64,000 nucleotides of DNA, from assembly GCA_019973155.2 (NCBI GenBank), contig BPQB01000022.1:186001-250000 (forward strand), in the 5' to 3' direction. The position numbers and the translations under genes were made by a program. Every line of letters starts with the position of its first letter. Position 1 is the stretch's first letter. This DNA comes from Phanerochaete sordida. Taxonomy: Eukaryota > Basidiomycota > Agaricomycetes > Polyporales > Phanerochaetaceae. Below are positions 22,663-34,408 of this stretch, in pieces. The notes under the pieces were generated by a model. The model had not been told where the DNA came from and made no database searches. It saw only the letters and a program-made list of their open reading frames with translations.

Positions 22663-24792
22663 CTATAGTTTGGCCCTTGCAGCGTACTGTGCTTCGAACT
22701 CGTCCTGCAGCAGCCGCCTCAAGACCTTGCCAGTCGGATTCTTGGGGATCTGCCGGACGTACACCATGAGACAAAAGGACACACCCAAAGTTCCATGTCT
22801 ACTGACCTGATCAACGACCTCGAATCCGCCACGTATCTGCTTGTAGGGACTGAGAACCTGCCGTGTCCACGCCTGCAGCGCCTGAATTGTCGCGTCGGCG
22901 CCTCTCCGCCGGCCCTCCTCGCTGAGCACGATCCACGCGCGGGGCACCTTCGCGTCTACGGCGCGGCCACCCGAGACACCGCCGACGCACGCGTCGGAGA
23001 TGAGGCGGTCTGGGTGTGCGTGCAGCACGTTCTCGATTTCGCTCGGCGAGACCTGCGCGCCGCCGACCTTGAGCGTGTCCTTCTTGCGCTCGACGAAACT
23101 GCAGTGGCGCAATGAGCTATGAAACGCACGGTCGGGAACGCGAGACGCACTAGAGGAAGCCGTCCTTGTCGATGCGCATCCAGTCACCCGTGCGCAGCCA
23201 GCCGCCGACGAACGTCTCGCGCGTCGCCTGCTCGTTGCCGTAGTAGCCGAGCGCGACGACGGGCGCCTTCACCCACAGCTCGCCGGGCTCGTCGACGTCC
23301 GCCTCCGAGCCGTCTTCGCGGACCGTGCGCACCTCCACACTGGGGTAAATGAGGCCGCAGGTCGAGTCTGGGACCGTGAGGCCGAAGATGCCGTTGGGTG
23401 GCTTGCGCGCGATTCCGAGCGTCTGGACAACCCTCAGCAGACTGTTTCATGGTGGAGACTCAGATCGTACTCACTACTTCCGACATACCGAAGCCTGTTC
23501 ATCATCGTGAGCTTTATCAACCGGACGAATTCAAAGTTATCACACAAACCTTCTGTAAGGCTGACACTTTTGAAACGTGATAGGAATCTGTCCCGTAACG
23601 CCGTTGGAAGGTGTGCAGCTCCGCATGTCGCACTGATCACAGAGCTGAAGTCGGTTTTGGAGTAGTCAGGGTGGTTGAACAGCTGGTGCACTGCGGATGG
23701 GACCAGCATCAAGATGTTGATGCGATATCTTAGGCGGAAGAGTGGTCAGCTCATCGCATGCTGGCCGATGAGGGAGCGGCACCTTTCAATTGCTTTCAAT
23801 ACTGAGCAGGCGTCCCACTGTGGCATGATGACGCAGGTCACTGGCGCACTGAATATGCGGAACGACACGGTGTTCAGGGCCAATGCGTGGTACATGGGCA
23901 GGAACGACAAAGAGATGTACGGTTCCTTGGGAGGCGCTACCTGCATTGACGCTTAGTATGAGCAGAGACAGATACGTTGCTAAAACGCACCTTGAGAAAG
24001 TTCGCTACCGCCTGCATATACACCGCGTTAGAAAGGACCATCGCCCAGACATTACCGTGTGACGCCATCACAGCTAAAGGGCCAGTTAGCTCAGTGTGAA
24101 ATACAAAGGGCCGACAAAGCTCACCCTTGGGCAACCCACTCGTCCCGCTCGAGAAGACAAAGTACGCCAGCGTGTCCTTCTTGGCGGGCCGAACAGGCTC
24201 TCGCGCGATGCGGCCCTTTCGCACGCGATCCACCAGGTCCTGGAGGCTCAGCCGCCCCGGGCTCGCGCCCTCGAGCACAAACACGTGATTGTCCGGCAGG
24301 CCGACCTCCTGCGCCGCGGCGAGGGCGGTGGGCAGCAGCGCGGGCTGCGCGAAGAGGTACCGCGGGCGCGTCGTGCGCAGCCCGTGCGCGAGCTCGTACG
24401 GCGTGCTGTACGCCGACAGGCACGCGAACGGCGTCGTTATCGCGAGGAGCGCGTGCACGGCCGCAGGGAAGCTCTGCGCGCCGTCAGCCCTGCAGACCGT
24501 GTGCGACAGTGCGGCCGGTGCTCACCAGGCAGTTGTGGCTGAAGAGCCCGACGACGTCCCCCGCGTCGCCGCGCAATCCGAGTCCGCCCCGCTCCGTCGG
24601 GGCCCCTAGTGCGGTCGCTGCGTCGCGCACAAACTCGTAGTGTTCGCTGAACGAGCGGCGATGGCCGGTCTCGGAGTCGATGTAGACGGTGTAGTCCGGG
24701 ATCTGCGCGCCAGGAGGGTACTGGAAGAAGAGATCGTGGACATTCGCGTTCGGGATGGGCGGCAGGTCGGGGAAGCGCGACTTGATGTGCAT
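22663..24792 (-). CDS. Acyl-/aryl-CoA synthetase (AMP-binding, 4CL-like)
   Basis: ANL-superfamily ligases adenylate a carboxylic acid with ATP and transfer it to CoA. The P-loop-like A3 motif reads SSGTSGLPK, where most members have TSGTTGxPK. SFLPMYHALAL is the A4 region. FGMSEV (A5) is formed across an intron, ELWVKAPVVALGYYGN lies before A7, WLRTGDW is A7, ERKKDTLKVGG is A8, and NPTGKVLRR holds the catalytic lysine (A10). About eight exons give roughly 560 residues, matching 4-coumarate-CoA-ligase-like fungal enzymes. The C-terminus (AARAKL) resembles a PTS1-type tripeptide only weakly, as AKL. If active, that would place the enzyme in peroxisomes. Substrate could be a fatty, cinnamic or other aromatic acid; the neighbouring P450s fit any of these. 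Confidence 0.87.
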
Positions 24793-25978
24793 GGTTGGTC
24801 AGTGCGAAGGTGGAGGCAGTGCCCGTCGCAGGTATATATACTGGCTGCGGCTGCAAGGCGTGTACAACGCGCGTCGCACGGAAATCATACTGCAGGGTTT
24901 CGAGGAGCCCGATGGCGACGAAACCGAACAGAAACAGAGAATGGAGTGTGAGAAGTTGTAGCAGGCGAGGCGAGACACATGTTCACGGGCGCTTCGAGCG
25001 GCCGCCGCTGCAGGTTCGTCTGGGCGGTCTGTTTCCGACGATGTGTGGTAATGAGTCTACCAGCATGTGCCCAGCCACACGCACACGTCCGTTTGTACGT
25101 GATGTTCGCCACTGACGAACGTTCTGCGGGTAAACGGCTTGTGGGTACAAAGTCATTGCCAAGCTGAATAGCGACGCGACTAGCCGAGCACGTACTGCGT
25201 ATCACCCGACTCGCGTCCTCGATGGTGCGTATCGGCACCGTGATACACGGAAGATCGCGTATCCCATTCGGCAAATCAGGGCTGATGGGCAGGGAGGCTA
25301 GTGCGGCGACGAAAGAACAGCACGCAGACGCGTGTATCTGATCGGGGCCTGTCGCGAGAGCACTTGCAACACGTCCACTGCGCGGATCCGGGAGGCGCAA
25401 GCCAAAAGTGATCTCGAGAGAGGACCCCAGACTGAATCGAGTGCCGAGGTTCCGACGGTCACACGCAGGACTGCCCCTGCGACTACGAGGACGAGGGAGA
25501 GCGCCGTGCTGACAATGCCCGACCCGGCTTCAGGAGCCTGTGTGAGCAGCATGAGGGTGTGGCGGGCTGCAAGACGGTGGGCACGCACCTCCGCAGATAC
25601 GACTTCGACCGCTGTACGTGACTGAATGGGCCAATTTGGGACGGTGTACGTTGCATGTCGAACTCTTCAGGAGCTTGTCGAGGGTATTGGTGTAGAGAAC
25701 AAGCGCACGACGCGCGAAAAATAGTGAAGGTGTAGCAGCGAGCCACTTTTAATATATATCACTGTAGCCTGAATATCCAGATATTCTGCGGAATCCGCCG
25801 CGCCATGTAGCCCTACGAGTAAGTGGATGTTGAATGGTATACAGAGCGATGAAGGACTATAGCACAACTCAAAAGCCCAGGAGTAGCATAACAGAGTACA
25901 GCAGAAGGGAAAGCACGAACGACAGCAGCATGAGACCCAAAATGGCAGATTGAAGGAGCTTCAGGTGACTGGGAGGGC
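24793..25978. other. Intergenic stretch with a weak hydrophobic open frame
   Basis: A minus-strand frame around 25298-25621 contains LSLVLVVAGAVLRVTVG, which could be a membrane segment. It has no clear ATG, family match or intron pattern, so I leave it uncalled. The left part is the synthetase promoter. Confidence 0.45.
24833..24840 (-). promoter_or_regulatory. TATA box of the acyl-CoA synthetase gene
   Basis: TATATATA lies 41 bases upstream of the ATG at 24792 on the minus strand. Confidence 0.6.
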
Positions 25979-27099
25979 TTAGATTGTCCTCTGGGGGAGA
26001 AACGCGGCCTCAGCGCGACAAGCACAGAGTGATATGAACGAGCAGGCGCACCTTGGCCAGTGTCCACTGATACAGTATTTGTCTGACACGCGACCTCCAC
26101 GCATCCTTGCACAGGGTACACCTCAGGTCTCCTTCGACATCGTTAAACACAGCTTGTATGGTGCTTGCAGAGAGGTCTGGCAGGCAGAAGCGCGACTCAG
26201 CACGGACAGGGGTCGCGATGCGACGCGCAACGCACCAGGTTTTGCATGCCATGACAGGCGAGCACTCGCGAGGGCCCATGTGCCTATGAGGGTGCGCTGC
26301 TCGGAAAAGCCGCAGGTGGCTGCAGGCAGGTGTGGCTGAGGCGGGTTGAGCACGAGCTCGCGCAGGCGGTCCATGAGGGAGAGCTGCAGGCGCGCGAGGC
26401 GCAGCAGGTAGCGCGCGCCGATGCGCTCGAGCAGCGGCTCCGGGATGCTGGGCACCGTGCGCCCGACGAGCTTCGAGGAGACCGCGACGGCCAGGGGCTC
26501 GACGCCGTGCTCGGCGGCGAGCGCGAACACCTCGAGCGGGCGCAGCGCCGCGTGTGCGAGCACGAGCGCGTGCAGCGGCGAGTTCGGTGCGAGGCACGTG
26601 GACGCGGGCACGCCGTAGACTTCGAGGGCAGTGAGGGCGGCGGAGAGGTCGTCGGTAGAGGGGTGCAGGCCGGTGCAGGACCAGCCGTAGATGGTGTGGA
26701 GAACGATGGTGAAGACATTCGAGAGCTCAGGAACGGCTATCGCGAAGAGGTTCGCGCGCTGGAATGCGTCATGAGGGATGAGAGCATTGAAGCTGTTTTC
26801 GGAGCGGCTGAGGAGGAGGGAGACATGAGCGAAGAAGAAGACGTTGTCGGCGGCGACAAATCTGATGTCTGGAGGGCCCGAGCCCGTGTCCAGAGAGGAA
26901 TGGAACGTTGGGGAGACCTGCAGGCTCGGGATTACGCCAGGAGAGAAGCCTGCAGGGGTCGCGATCTGGCCGGGACCGTAGTCAGCTGGAGGAAACGTGC
27001 AGATGCTGGCATGCGCACCGGGGTGGTGTCGTTGGGGAAGGCATAGCTTGGGCCGTAGAGCATTTGGCCGCAGGTAAGTTCGGCGAGGCCGTCGTCCAT
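25979..27099 (-). CDS. BTB/POZ-domain protein
   Basis: Basidiomycetes carry many BTB proteins of this form, thought to act as adaptors. The start MDDGLAELTCGQMLYG is followed by an intron that must end at the AG before IATPAGFSPGV to keep frame. The BTB core begins SPTFHSSL, then PPDIRFVAADNVFFFAHVSLL, matching the 'D-x-x-F-x-V-H' start of BTB folds. The C-terminal half (SPLHALVLAHAALRPLEVFA, AAEHGVEPLAVAVSSKLVG, LLERIGARYLLRL, CGFSEQRTLIGTWALASA) is typical of the fungal family. A terminal micro-exon adds R-T-I and a stop at 25979-25981. The total is about 320 residues. A decayed relative lies at 62820-63100. Partners unknown. Confidence 0.75.
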
Positions 27100-27999
27100 G
27101 GCTGGCTGGAACAGGCCTGTGGGGAGATCGTGGGCGGTATAAACGCGAGGGCGAGCATAGCGGCTTCCTAATTGATTCCTGGATGTTGGTTCAAGGCCGC
27201 AAGGCGTAACGCGGGCTTGTCTGACCTTGGCAAGAGATTAGCCTGCTTAGTCGTTCGCTAGTCTCATGCCAATCTGAAGCGTGTCGAGCTGCTGTTCGCC
27301 GCGGTCGTCGTTCTCGGCGCGCGCACCCCAACTCAGATCCAGAGATTTTCGCCATTTACCCGTTAACTTCCAAATTGGACTTATCTTGCCTGCAGTTAGG
27401 AGCCTCGAGAAATTGTACGGGATGAGTCTACCACATTTGGACCGATTTATCACTCCAGACCTCGAATCCTTATGTCTAGAATTTGTCCCAGTTTTGCGCG
27501 CGACGAGATCTGTTGCAAGCCTCGGTGTTCGGTCGGCGTCGTATTATTATCATCAGCGTACATCATGCAACCCACCAATCAGAAGCCTCCGCCCATGTCA
27601 CGGAGTTACCTTCCTTTCTGGGACTCGCAGCAACTGCCACTCCGGTGAGTCCTCCACGTCGTCTGATTGGCTGTGCAGCATTGCGCTCACCTTGGCTATC
27701 GAGCAGTTCCCAAGCTGCTCTAGTTTTTTTGTTTCAATTGTGATCACAGGTCATTGCGGTAGCCCGAGTACTACTAGTAGCGGCGCAGCTGACCGCCTGT
27801 ACACCTGCCACGAGTCCCCGGGATAGCCGCAGGCAGCGCCGCAGCGGATGCCCAATCGCACTCGGTAGTCCGCGCACTCGGTATAGTCCGCTCCATTCGT
27901 TATTTAGGAAGGGAGGTCATGAAACGTGAGCCCAATTTGGGCTTGTATCCGCCTTGCCCACACAACGACAACGCAGCATAACGAGTGTCTCTCAACAAC
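27100..27999. other. Intergenic stretch between BTB gene and P450 copy B
   Basis: This is a divergent promoter region for the minus-strand BTB gene and the plus-strand P450. Two CCAAT-like strings (around 27573 and in reverse near 27664) are present. No gene is recognised. Confidence 0.55.
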
Positions 28000-30082
28000 A
28001 TGCCAGTAGCTTCAATGCTGCTATCGTCTACTGAGCAGACGCTTCTAGTCATCACATCCGCTTTGGTGCGCAACTTTCATGTCTTTCGACGACGACGCTG
28101 ACTCTCAATCGCATTTGTAGATCGCCCACCTGGTGTTCAACCGGTGGGAACCGACGAATGTCCCTATCCTCACGGTTCTGCTCATTGGTATCCCTTGCGC
28201 CCTAACCCAAGCGGCGTTCATTGATATCGGGCCCATCTGGAGAGTCGTGTGCACGTTCGCGCTGTACCACGCCTCCCTCGCGACATCCGTCCTCATCTAC
28301 CGCCTCTCGCCCTGGCACCCGCTCGCGCGCTACCCGGGCCCGCGGTTGCTCAAGACCTCCAAGATCTGGATGATTCGCCTCGCGCGCCGCGGCGGGCAGT
28401 GGCGCTACATCCGCGCGTTGCACGATGTGTACGGCCCCGTCGTGCGCATCGGCCCGAACGAGCTCTCGTTCTGCGATGCAAGCCTTGTCGTACCCATCCT
28501 CGGCACGCAAGGGCTGCCCAAGGGGTCCGGTACGCCGCTCGCCGCATGTGCCTGCGCGTGACGCTGACGTGCTCGCGCAGACTGGATGGGTCGCGCGATG
28601 CACCCGCAGACGCCGTCGCTCATCGCGCTCCGCGATCCGGTCGAGCACCAGCGCCGGCGGCGAACGTGGAACCGCGCGTTCAGGCCGGCTGCGGTGCAGG
28701 AATATTTGCCCTTGATTCGGAAGCGCACGGCGCAGCTGTTGGACATTCTCGCCAAGTGTGAAGACCAAGATGGTGTTGACCTGGCGAAGTGGATCAGATA
28801 CTTCAAGTGCGCTGTCATTATCCAGTATATCTGCGACTGCGACTGACTTTATGGCAAGATACGACTTTATGGGGGATCTGGTGTACGTCGTGGTGCCCCT
28901 CGATTCCTGATGTCGCTGACGAGGTTACAGATTCGGCGGAGGCACGGAGATGATGCGAGATGGCGATGTGGATGCCCGTCTTCAGCAGCAGCGGGCGGGA
29001 GTTGCGTGAGTCCTTCTTTGCTTTGTACTGCTCTGGACTCAACCCGCCTTACAGCATGATGGTCGTGTTTGCACATATGCCTTGGGTCGCCCAGCTTGCG
29101 AAGAACCTGCCGGCAGTAAGCCGCAAAGTGACAGAGCTGCGGGCCATGGGTAGGAACCGAGCTGCTGACCGGTGCAAAGCTGGCTCGCAAGGAAAAGATC
29201 TCTTCTATTATCTTGTACGTGGAGTTTGTCCCGCTCTGGCCCTAGTCATCTGACTCGCCGGATCGTAGGCGAACGAGGACGGGAGCGAGAAAGAGGCTCC
29301 GTCGGAAGACGTTGTCTTATCCGATGGTTTGCTGGCGATCGTTGCCGGCTCTGATACGACATCCACAGTCCTGACCAGCGCGATCTACTGCTTACTGACA
29401 TACCCAGAGACATACGAGCGACTCGTTGAAGAAGTAGACAACTTCTACCCCCCAGACGAAGACTGGTGCAGCACCAAGCATCACGCCGACATGCACTACC
29501 TGACCGCAGTCCTGTTCGTATTTTGACCGGTGGAGCAGGACGTGCGCTGATGTTTGCGCGACAGAAACGAAACGTTGCGACTCTTCCCCATATTGCGCGA
29601 TGGCAGCCTGCGTGCTCCTTGGGTGGGCCACGGCGACTGCACCGTCGGACCCCAGTACGTCGCCCTGTCCCTGTGCATCACCCCCTGCTAAAAGCTGTCC
29701 CCCGGGCAGCTTCATACCCGAGGGCACCCAGGTGCGGCTGCACACATACGCGCTCCACCGCGACCCGCGCTACTTCTCGCGTCCGGACAGCTTCTGGCCC
29801 GAGCGGTGGCTCGTCGCTGCGGGCGCGGGCGGGGACGCGCCCGCGGGCTTCGCGCACGAACCGGGCGCGTTTATCCCGTTCTCGCGCGGCCCGAGCGACT
29901 GCGCCGGCAAGGCCCTCGCGCTGCAGGACATGCGCATCGTGCTCTGCGCGCTGCTGCAGCGCCTCGCGTTCGCGCCGCCCCGCGGAGCGCCGTTCGACGA
30001 GTGGAAGGCAGAGATGGACGGGCGCTTTGCGAATAGTGCTGCCGTGTTCACCGTGTCGGTTCGCGTCCGGCGGAGGGATTGA
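28000..30082 (+). CDS. Cytochrome P450 monooxygenase (copy B)
   Basis: This belongs to the same family as copies A and C. Exon 1 (ATG at 28000) ends ...VITSAL and joins IAHLVFNRWEP after an intron. Motifs follow in order: YRLSPWHPLARYPGPR, YGPVVRIGPNELSF, YDFMGDL, FGGGTEMMRDG, KDLFYYL, I-helix AIVAGSDTTST, ExxR NETLRLFP, FWPERWL and haem motif FSRGPSDCAGKA. The haem loop has Arg where A and C have Phe-Gly neighbours, but FxxGxxxCxG is intact. It is encoded in about eleven exons with roughly 550 residues. The segment after FGGGTEMMRDG (VDARLQQQRAGV) differs from the copies but keeps frame. It is a membrane-anchored monooxygenase of unknown substrate. Confidence 0.86.
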
Positions 30083-31199
30083 GCCGGGCGGTGGTCGTAA
30101 GCAAATTCTTCACAATTGTAATGAACCGAATGGCGACTTCGCCGCTCGCGCACGCTGCCGAGCAGTCTTGGTAGCTCTCAGGTCCCAAATAACAGCAATT
30201 TGGCCAGGTCGCTGAAGGCCTGCGGAACGCAAGATGCCCATGTCATCTTGCTCGATGCTGGTGTCGTGCCAGTGTCTCCGCAAAGACCTTATCCTCGTCA
30301 CAGCGGCTCAGCGAATGTTAACGTACGTTGCTCGCTGCCCGACCATCAGCGGCCGCGGAGAGAGTGCGGACAGCGCGAGCATTCTGCTTCGCACGGTAGC
30401 GTGACAAAGGCGTCAGGATCGCCTGCACGCCGCGCTGTCGGTGCTCGCAGCCTTGTGGCGTGGGCGCTGATAGTGCGCCGCCCACGATTACCTCACTCGG
30501 CCGCCGTCCGCTCATCGCATTGCAAGAAGTCCACGCGGGCGGCGAAAGTGCCGCCCAGTGACCCGATTGCAGGCCTCATTCCCGCACGAAGCTCCCTGCC
30601 GCGTCCTCCGTGCGCGGACGCCAGGACAGACCCGGGCAGCAGGATCAAAGTTAGCAGACTCGCTACGATTCGCGAGACCGGCTCCCGGGAAGGCAAGACA
30701 CCGGCATCTGTCTGCAGGCCTGCGGTGCCGCAATGTTCTGCACCACACCATCGCAACCTGGTCTGACCAACTGCCGAGGCACGGAGGTTCCGGCACAGGC
30801 ATGTAGGGAAAGACCTCTCCATCGAGAGACAATGTTACCGCAGAAGAGCACGCTGGTGTCGCAGACTTCAGCCTCCGTATCTGCTGACTCCGGAGCGCGC
30901 GTCGCTATTAGCCTCCGCGCGCATGGATACCACAAACGCGATCGAAACGGCCCCGGAGCGGTGCAATGGCGTCGCTGCGATAGGCCATGGCAGGCGCCCT
31001 CCGCTGAACAAATCACCCGGGACCCGCGGGTTTAGGAAAATCGCGATCGAGATGTGTCGCAAGGAGGCGTGCAAGGTGCGCATCAGAGACGCGGATTCCT
31101 CGAATATAAGCCCGCGAGACATGTGCGGTATGGCCAACCCGCTCCTGCTCCCTCTAACTACCCAAACCTCGCGCTCGCGTCTCGGCGCATCTTCTCGCA
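30083..31199. other. Intergenic stretch between P450 copies B and C
   Basis: Several overlapping open frames reflect GC-rich composition; none shows a domain. The right end is the promoter of copy C. Confidence 0.55.
31105..31110 (+). promoter_or_regulatory. TATA-like element of P450 copy C
   Basis: TATAAG lies 95 bases upstream of the ATG at 31200. Confidence 0.45.
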
Positions 31200-33417
31200 A
31201 TGCCAGACATCTCGGCTGCGTCTCTGCGTCTTTCGGCCATGGGTACCAATGCCCAGCTGCCGCTCCTGTTTCCTCGGGACGCGTTCCTTGCCATCGCCTT
31301 GTCTGCTGTCGTACGTGCTCATCATCCAAAACGCAGTCTGGGTCAACTGATCTCATCTGGAACAGGGAGCACATCTCGTCTTCAAGAAATGGGAGCCTAA
31401 GCAGCTCCGCATCGTCTCCCTGCTCCTGCTCTTTGTGCCAGCCTGCTTGTCGGCTCTCCTTGTTCCCCACTACGGCGCACTGCGAGGAATCCCCTTGTGT
31501 TTCGCCACGTACTGGTCCGCTCTCTCGCTTTCCATCCTATTCTATCGCCTAGGTCCACTGCACCCACTTTCTCGCTATCCCGGACCACTGCCTGCGAAAG
31601 TCACCAAGCTATGGCACGCATGGCAGGTACATGCGGGCAAGCAACATCTGTACCTTCAGCGCCTGCATGACAAGTACGGAGACATCGTCAGGATCGGTGC
31701 GGATGCTTGCCTTCCTTCCGATGTATTGCTCGCTTACGACGTGCATTCAGGACCAAACGAAGTTAGCATTCGCGATGCCTCGTGCATCATGCCAATACTT
31801 GGCTCACAGGGCATGCCCAAGAGCGATAGTGCGTGGCGTGATGGTCGCCTCCCGGGCGCGGACACTAACCCACAGCAGTGTTCCTTGGGCGCAACATGTG
31901 GCCTGAAACCGCGCCGCTCATCGGCTACCGCGACCCTGCGGAGCACATGAAGAGGCGCAAGCCATGGAGCCGCGCGTTCAGCAGCGCTGCTGTGCGCGAG
32001 TTCGAGCCCATCATACAGCAGCGCGTGCACCAGCTCGTCGAGGCCCTCGGCGCGCGCCAGGGCCAGGTCGTCGACTTCGCGGAATGGATCAGCTTCTTCA
32101 CGTACGTCCGCACCCTGCAGTCCGCACCGTGACCGCGCCGGCGCTGATGGGCTCTCCGCCACCAGGTATGATTTCATGGGCGACATGGTGTGAGTATAGT
32201 GCGGCGCGCGAACATGATCATTGCAACTGACCTGAGACACGCCAGGTTCGGTGGCTGGACGGAAATGATGAGGGATGGCGCAGACCAGGGCGGCCTGTGG
32301 GACCTACTGCGCCGCGGCCTTGTGTGCGTGCATCTGCAACGCCCGCGCTCGACGTTGTCGCTGACCGCCGCCCGCACAGCATCGGCGCCTTCTGGGGCGA
32401 GGTGCCGTGGGTGTCATACTACGCCAAGAAGCTTCCGTGGATCGCAACCGAAAACAAGGCGATGCGTGTCATGGCGTTCTCGCGCACCGAGCAGCGGTAT
32501 GCCTCGGGATCGGCGTCGAAAGACCTGTTCTACTATCTGGTGAGCTGCGCGCATCCCTGCCCGCATGGCGCATTCATTGATTGCTGACGCTGCAGTAGAG
32601 CAACGAGGACGGTGCCGAGAAGACCTCGCCGCCGCGCAACATCGTGATCGGCGACGGCCTGCTCGCACTCGTCGCGGGCTCTGACACCACCGCCACTGTC
32701 GTCGCGAACACCATGTACGAGCTGCTGCGCCACCCGAACATCTTCAAGCGTCTGCAGGCCGAGGTCGACAAGTTCTATCCTCCCGGGGAGGACTCGCTTG
32801 ACGCGAAGCACATCAAGGATATGCACTACCTCGAGGCCGTGATGTACGTCCCTGCAAGATTCACGGGATCTGCGCGCTGATTGCGCGCTCTACAGCAACG
32901 AGGGTCTGCGCATGTACCCAGCAGTGCCAAGCGGCAGCCACCGCGCACCCGAAGTCGGAAAGGGCGGAAAGGCTGTCGGCCCTTAGTACGTGCCCCATCG
33001 CTTGCCTCGTGCCTACGAACGCTCACGGACGGCGCGCTCAGCTTCATCCCCGAGGGCACGCAGACACGGGTGCACTTCTGGTCGATCCACCGCGACGCGC
33101 GCAACTTTTCGTGCCCGGAGACGTTCTGGCCGGAGCGGTGGCTCGTCGCGGAGGGCGTTGAGGCGCTGCCCGCGGGTGCGCCGGCGCCGCTCGTGCACAA
33201 CGCGAACGCGTTCACGCCGTTCTCGTTCGGGCCGTACAACTGCGTCGGGAAGAACATCGCGCTCGCCGAGATGAAGCAGCTGCTGTGCCACCTCGTGCAG
33301 AAGCTCGAGATCCGCTTCGCGGACGGCGTCGACCCTGAGACGTACACTCGCGCCGCTGAAGACCACTTTGTTTATGTCGTTGGCAAGCTCCCAGTTGTTG
33401 TACGGCGCAGAGACTGA
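31200..33417 (+). CDS. Cytochrome P450 monooxygenase (copy C)
   Basis: The first exon encodes MPDISAASLRLSAMG and a hydrophobic stretch, then AHLVFKKWEP after the intron. Motifs follow: YRLGPLHPLSRYPGPL, YGDIVRIGPNEVSIRDASC, YDFMGDM, FGGWTEMMRDG, KDLFYYL, I-helix ALVAGSDTTAT, ExxR NEGLRMYP, FWPERWL, haem motif FGPYNCVGKN and C-terminus LPVVVRRRD. Copy C is closest in motif wording to copy A: both share FGGWTEMMRDG and RFADGxxP. About eleven exons give roughly 560 residues. It lies directly downstream of copy B in the same direction, a tandem arrangement consistent with gene duplication. ER membrane anchored; substrate unknown. Confidence 0.88.
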
Positions 33418-34408
33418 TTTGAGTAGGCTGGCTGTACTATTTCTATATCAGCCTCCCTTATTATATGCCTAATCCAAGCTATATGTCACGGAGAGGAACA
33501 CCCGGTGTGCTGCTAAGTACTTAGGACGACTCCGCTTTGGTCGGAATCGTTGGGCGCCTCTCAGTGCCTGCGCCGCGCTGCTGCTATGACACGACCAGAC
33601 AGCCCCAAAGAATGCGAGGTGGTGCCGGCAGAGGTAGACCTCTAGAATTGACAATCTGAAAGGTAGAAGAAATGACTCACAAGACTCGGAGGCTGCAACT
33701 CTCACCGCGAATACTTGGCCGTGACTTGGCCCACTGAGTTCGAAGTGCGGCCTGGGAATTCGAGTTCGAAGACTGTCACTGGTAGGGAGCGACTCCGAGC
33801 GAGCACGTCTTCTGCAATGTTGTATGGCGTTCCTACTCGTTCGGTACCGGGAAGAGGTATGTCGAGGAGAACATTCTACCCCATCGCTGAGTCACCCCCG
33901 GACGCCAGCGTGGTCGGGACTCGGAGTGCGCGGGCCCCACGGAGCTATACCGTCGATTACGGGAATCGTCGGGACAGCGACGTGCAGAGCGCGACGACTC
34001 ATCGCGGTCTGAGCGCAGCCTCAGTTCGAAGGTTCGTTGCCGTAGATACAAAGCGTGAAAGAGACAAAGGGACAACCCAGGATGCTGCGAACGGGCTCGA
34101 GAGATTTATCAGAGAGGTGTGTGTTTTTGGCAGTGCAAGCGAGATTTCGTGCTGAAGACAGCCAAATATAGACCACTGGTGCCGAATTGCGGGGAAACAA
34201 GTGGAATATTCTAGCGCTTACCCGACGTCATTTGGTAAGCATGCGATAGCAGTGGTATTTGGGACTGCCGCTGCTCTTTCCGCCTTTCCCTGCAACCACC
34301 ATCTTCTACGGACTAGCTATCTCTACTCTATCCTCCGCAATACCCTTAGACTTGTCGTCGTTTATCTCTTCGTCTTCTACGCCGTCGCCCTCGACGCCTC
34401 CATCCAGC
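33418..34408. other. Intergenic stretch and 5' leader of the RING gene
   Basis: No gene is recognised. The frame of the RING protein is open upstream of its ATG back to 34259 but has no ATG there, so that part is treated as leader. Confidence 0.55.

Noticed and set aside
26330..27046. 238-codon plus-strand open frame
   Set aside because: It is antisense to the BTB gene, highly Glu/Arg-rich as expected from a GC-rich shadow frame, and has no domain.
34259..34408. 50-codon extension of the RING protein
   Set aside because: The extension begins at TTG with no in-frame ATG; the ATG at 34409 is preferred.
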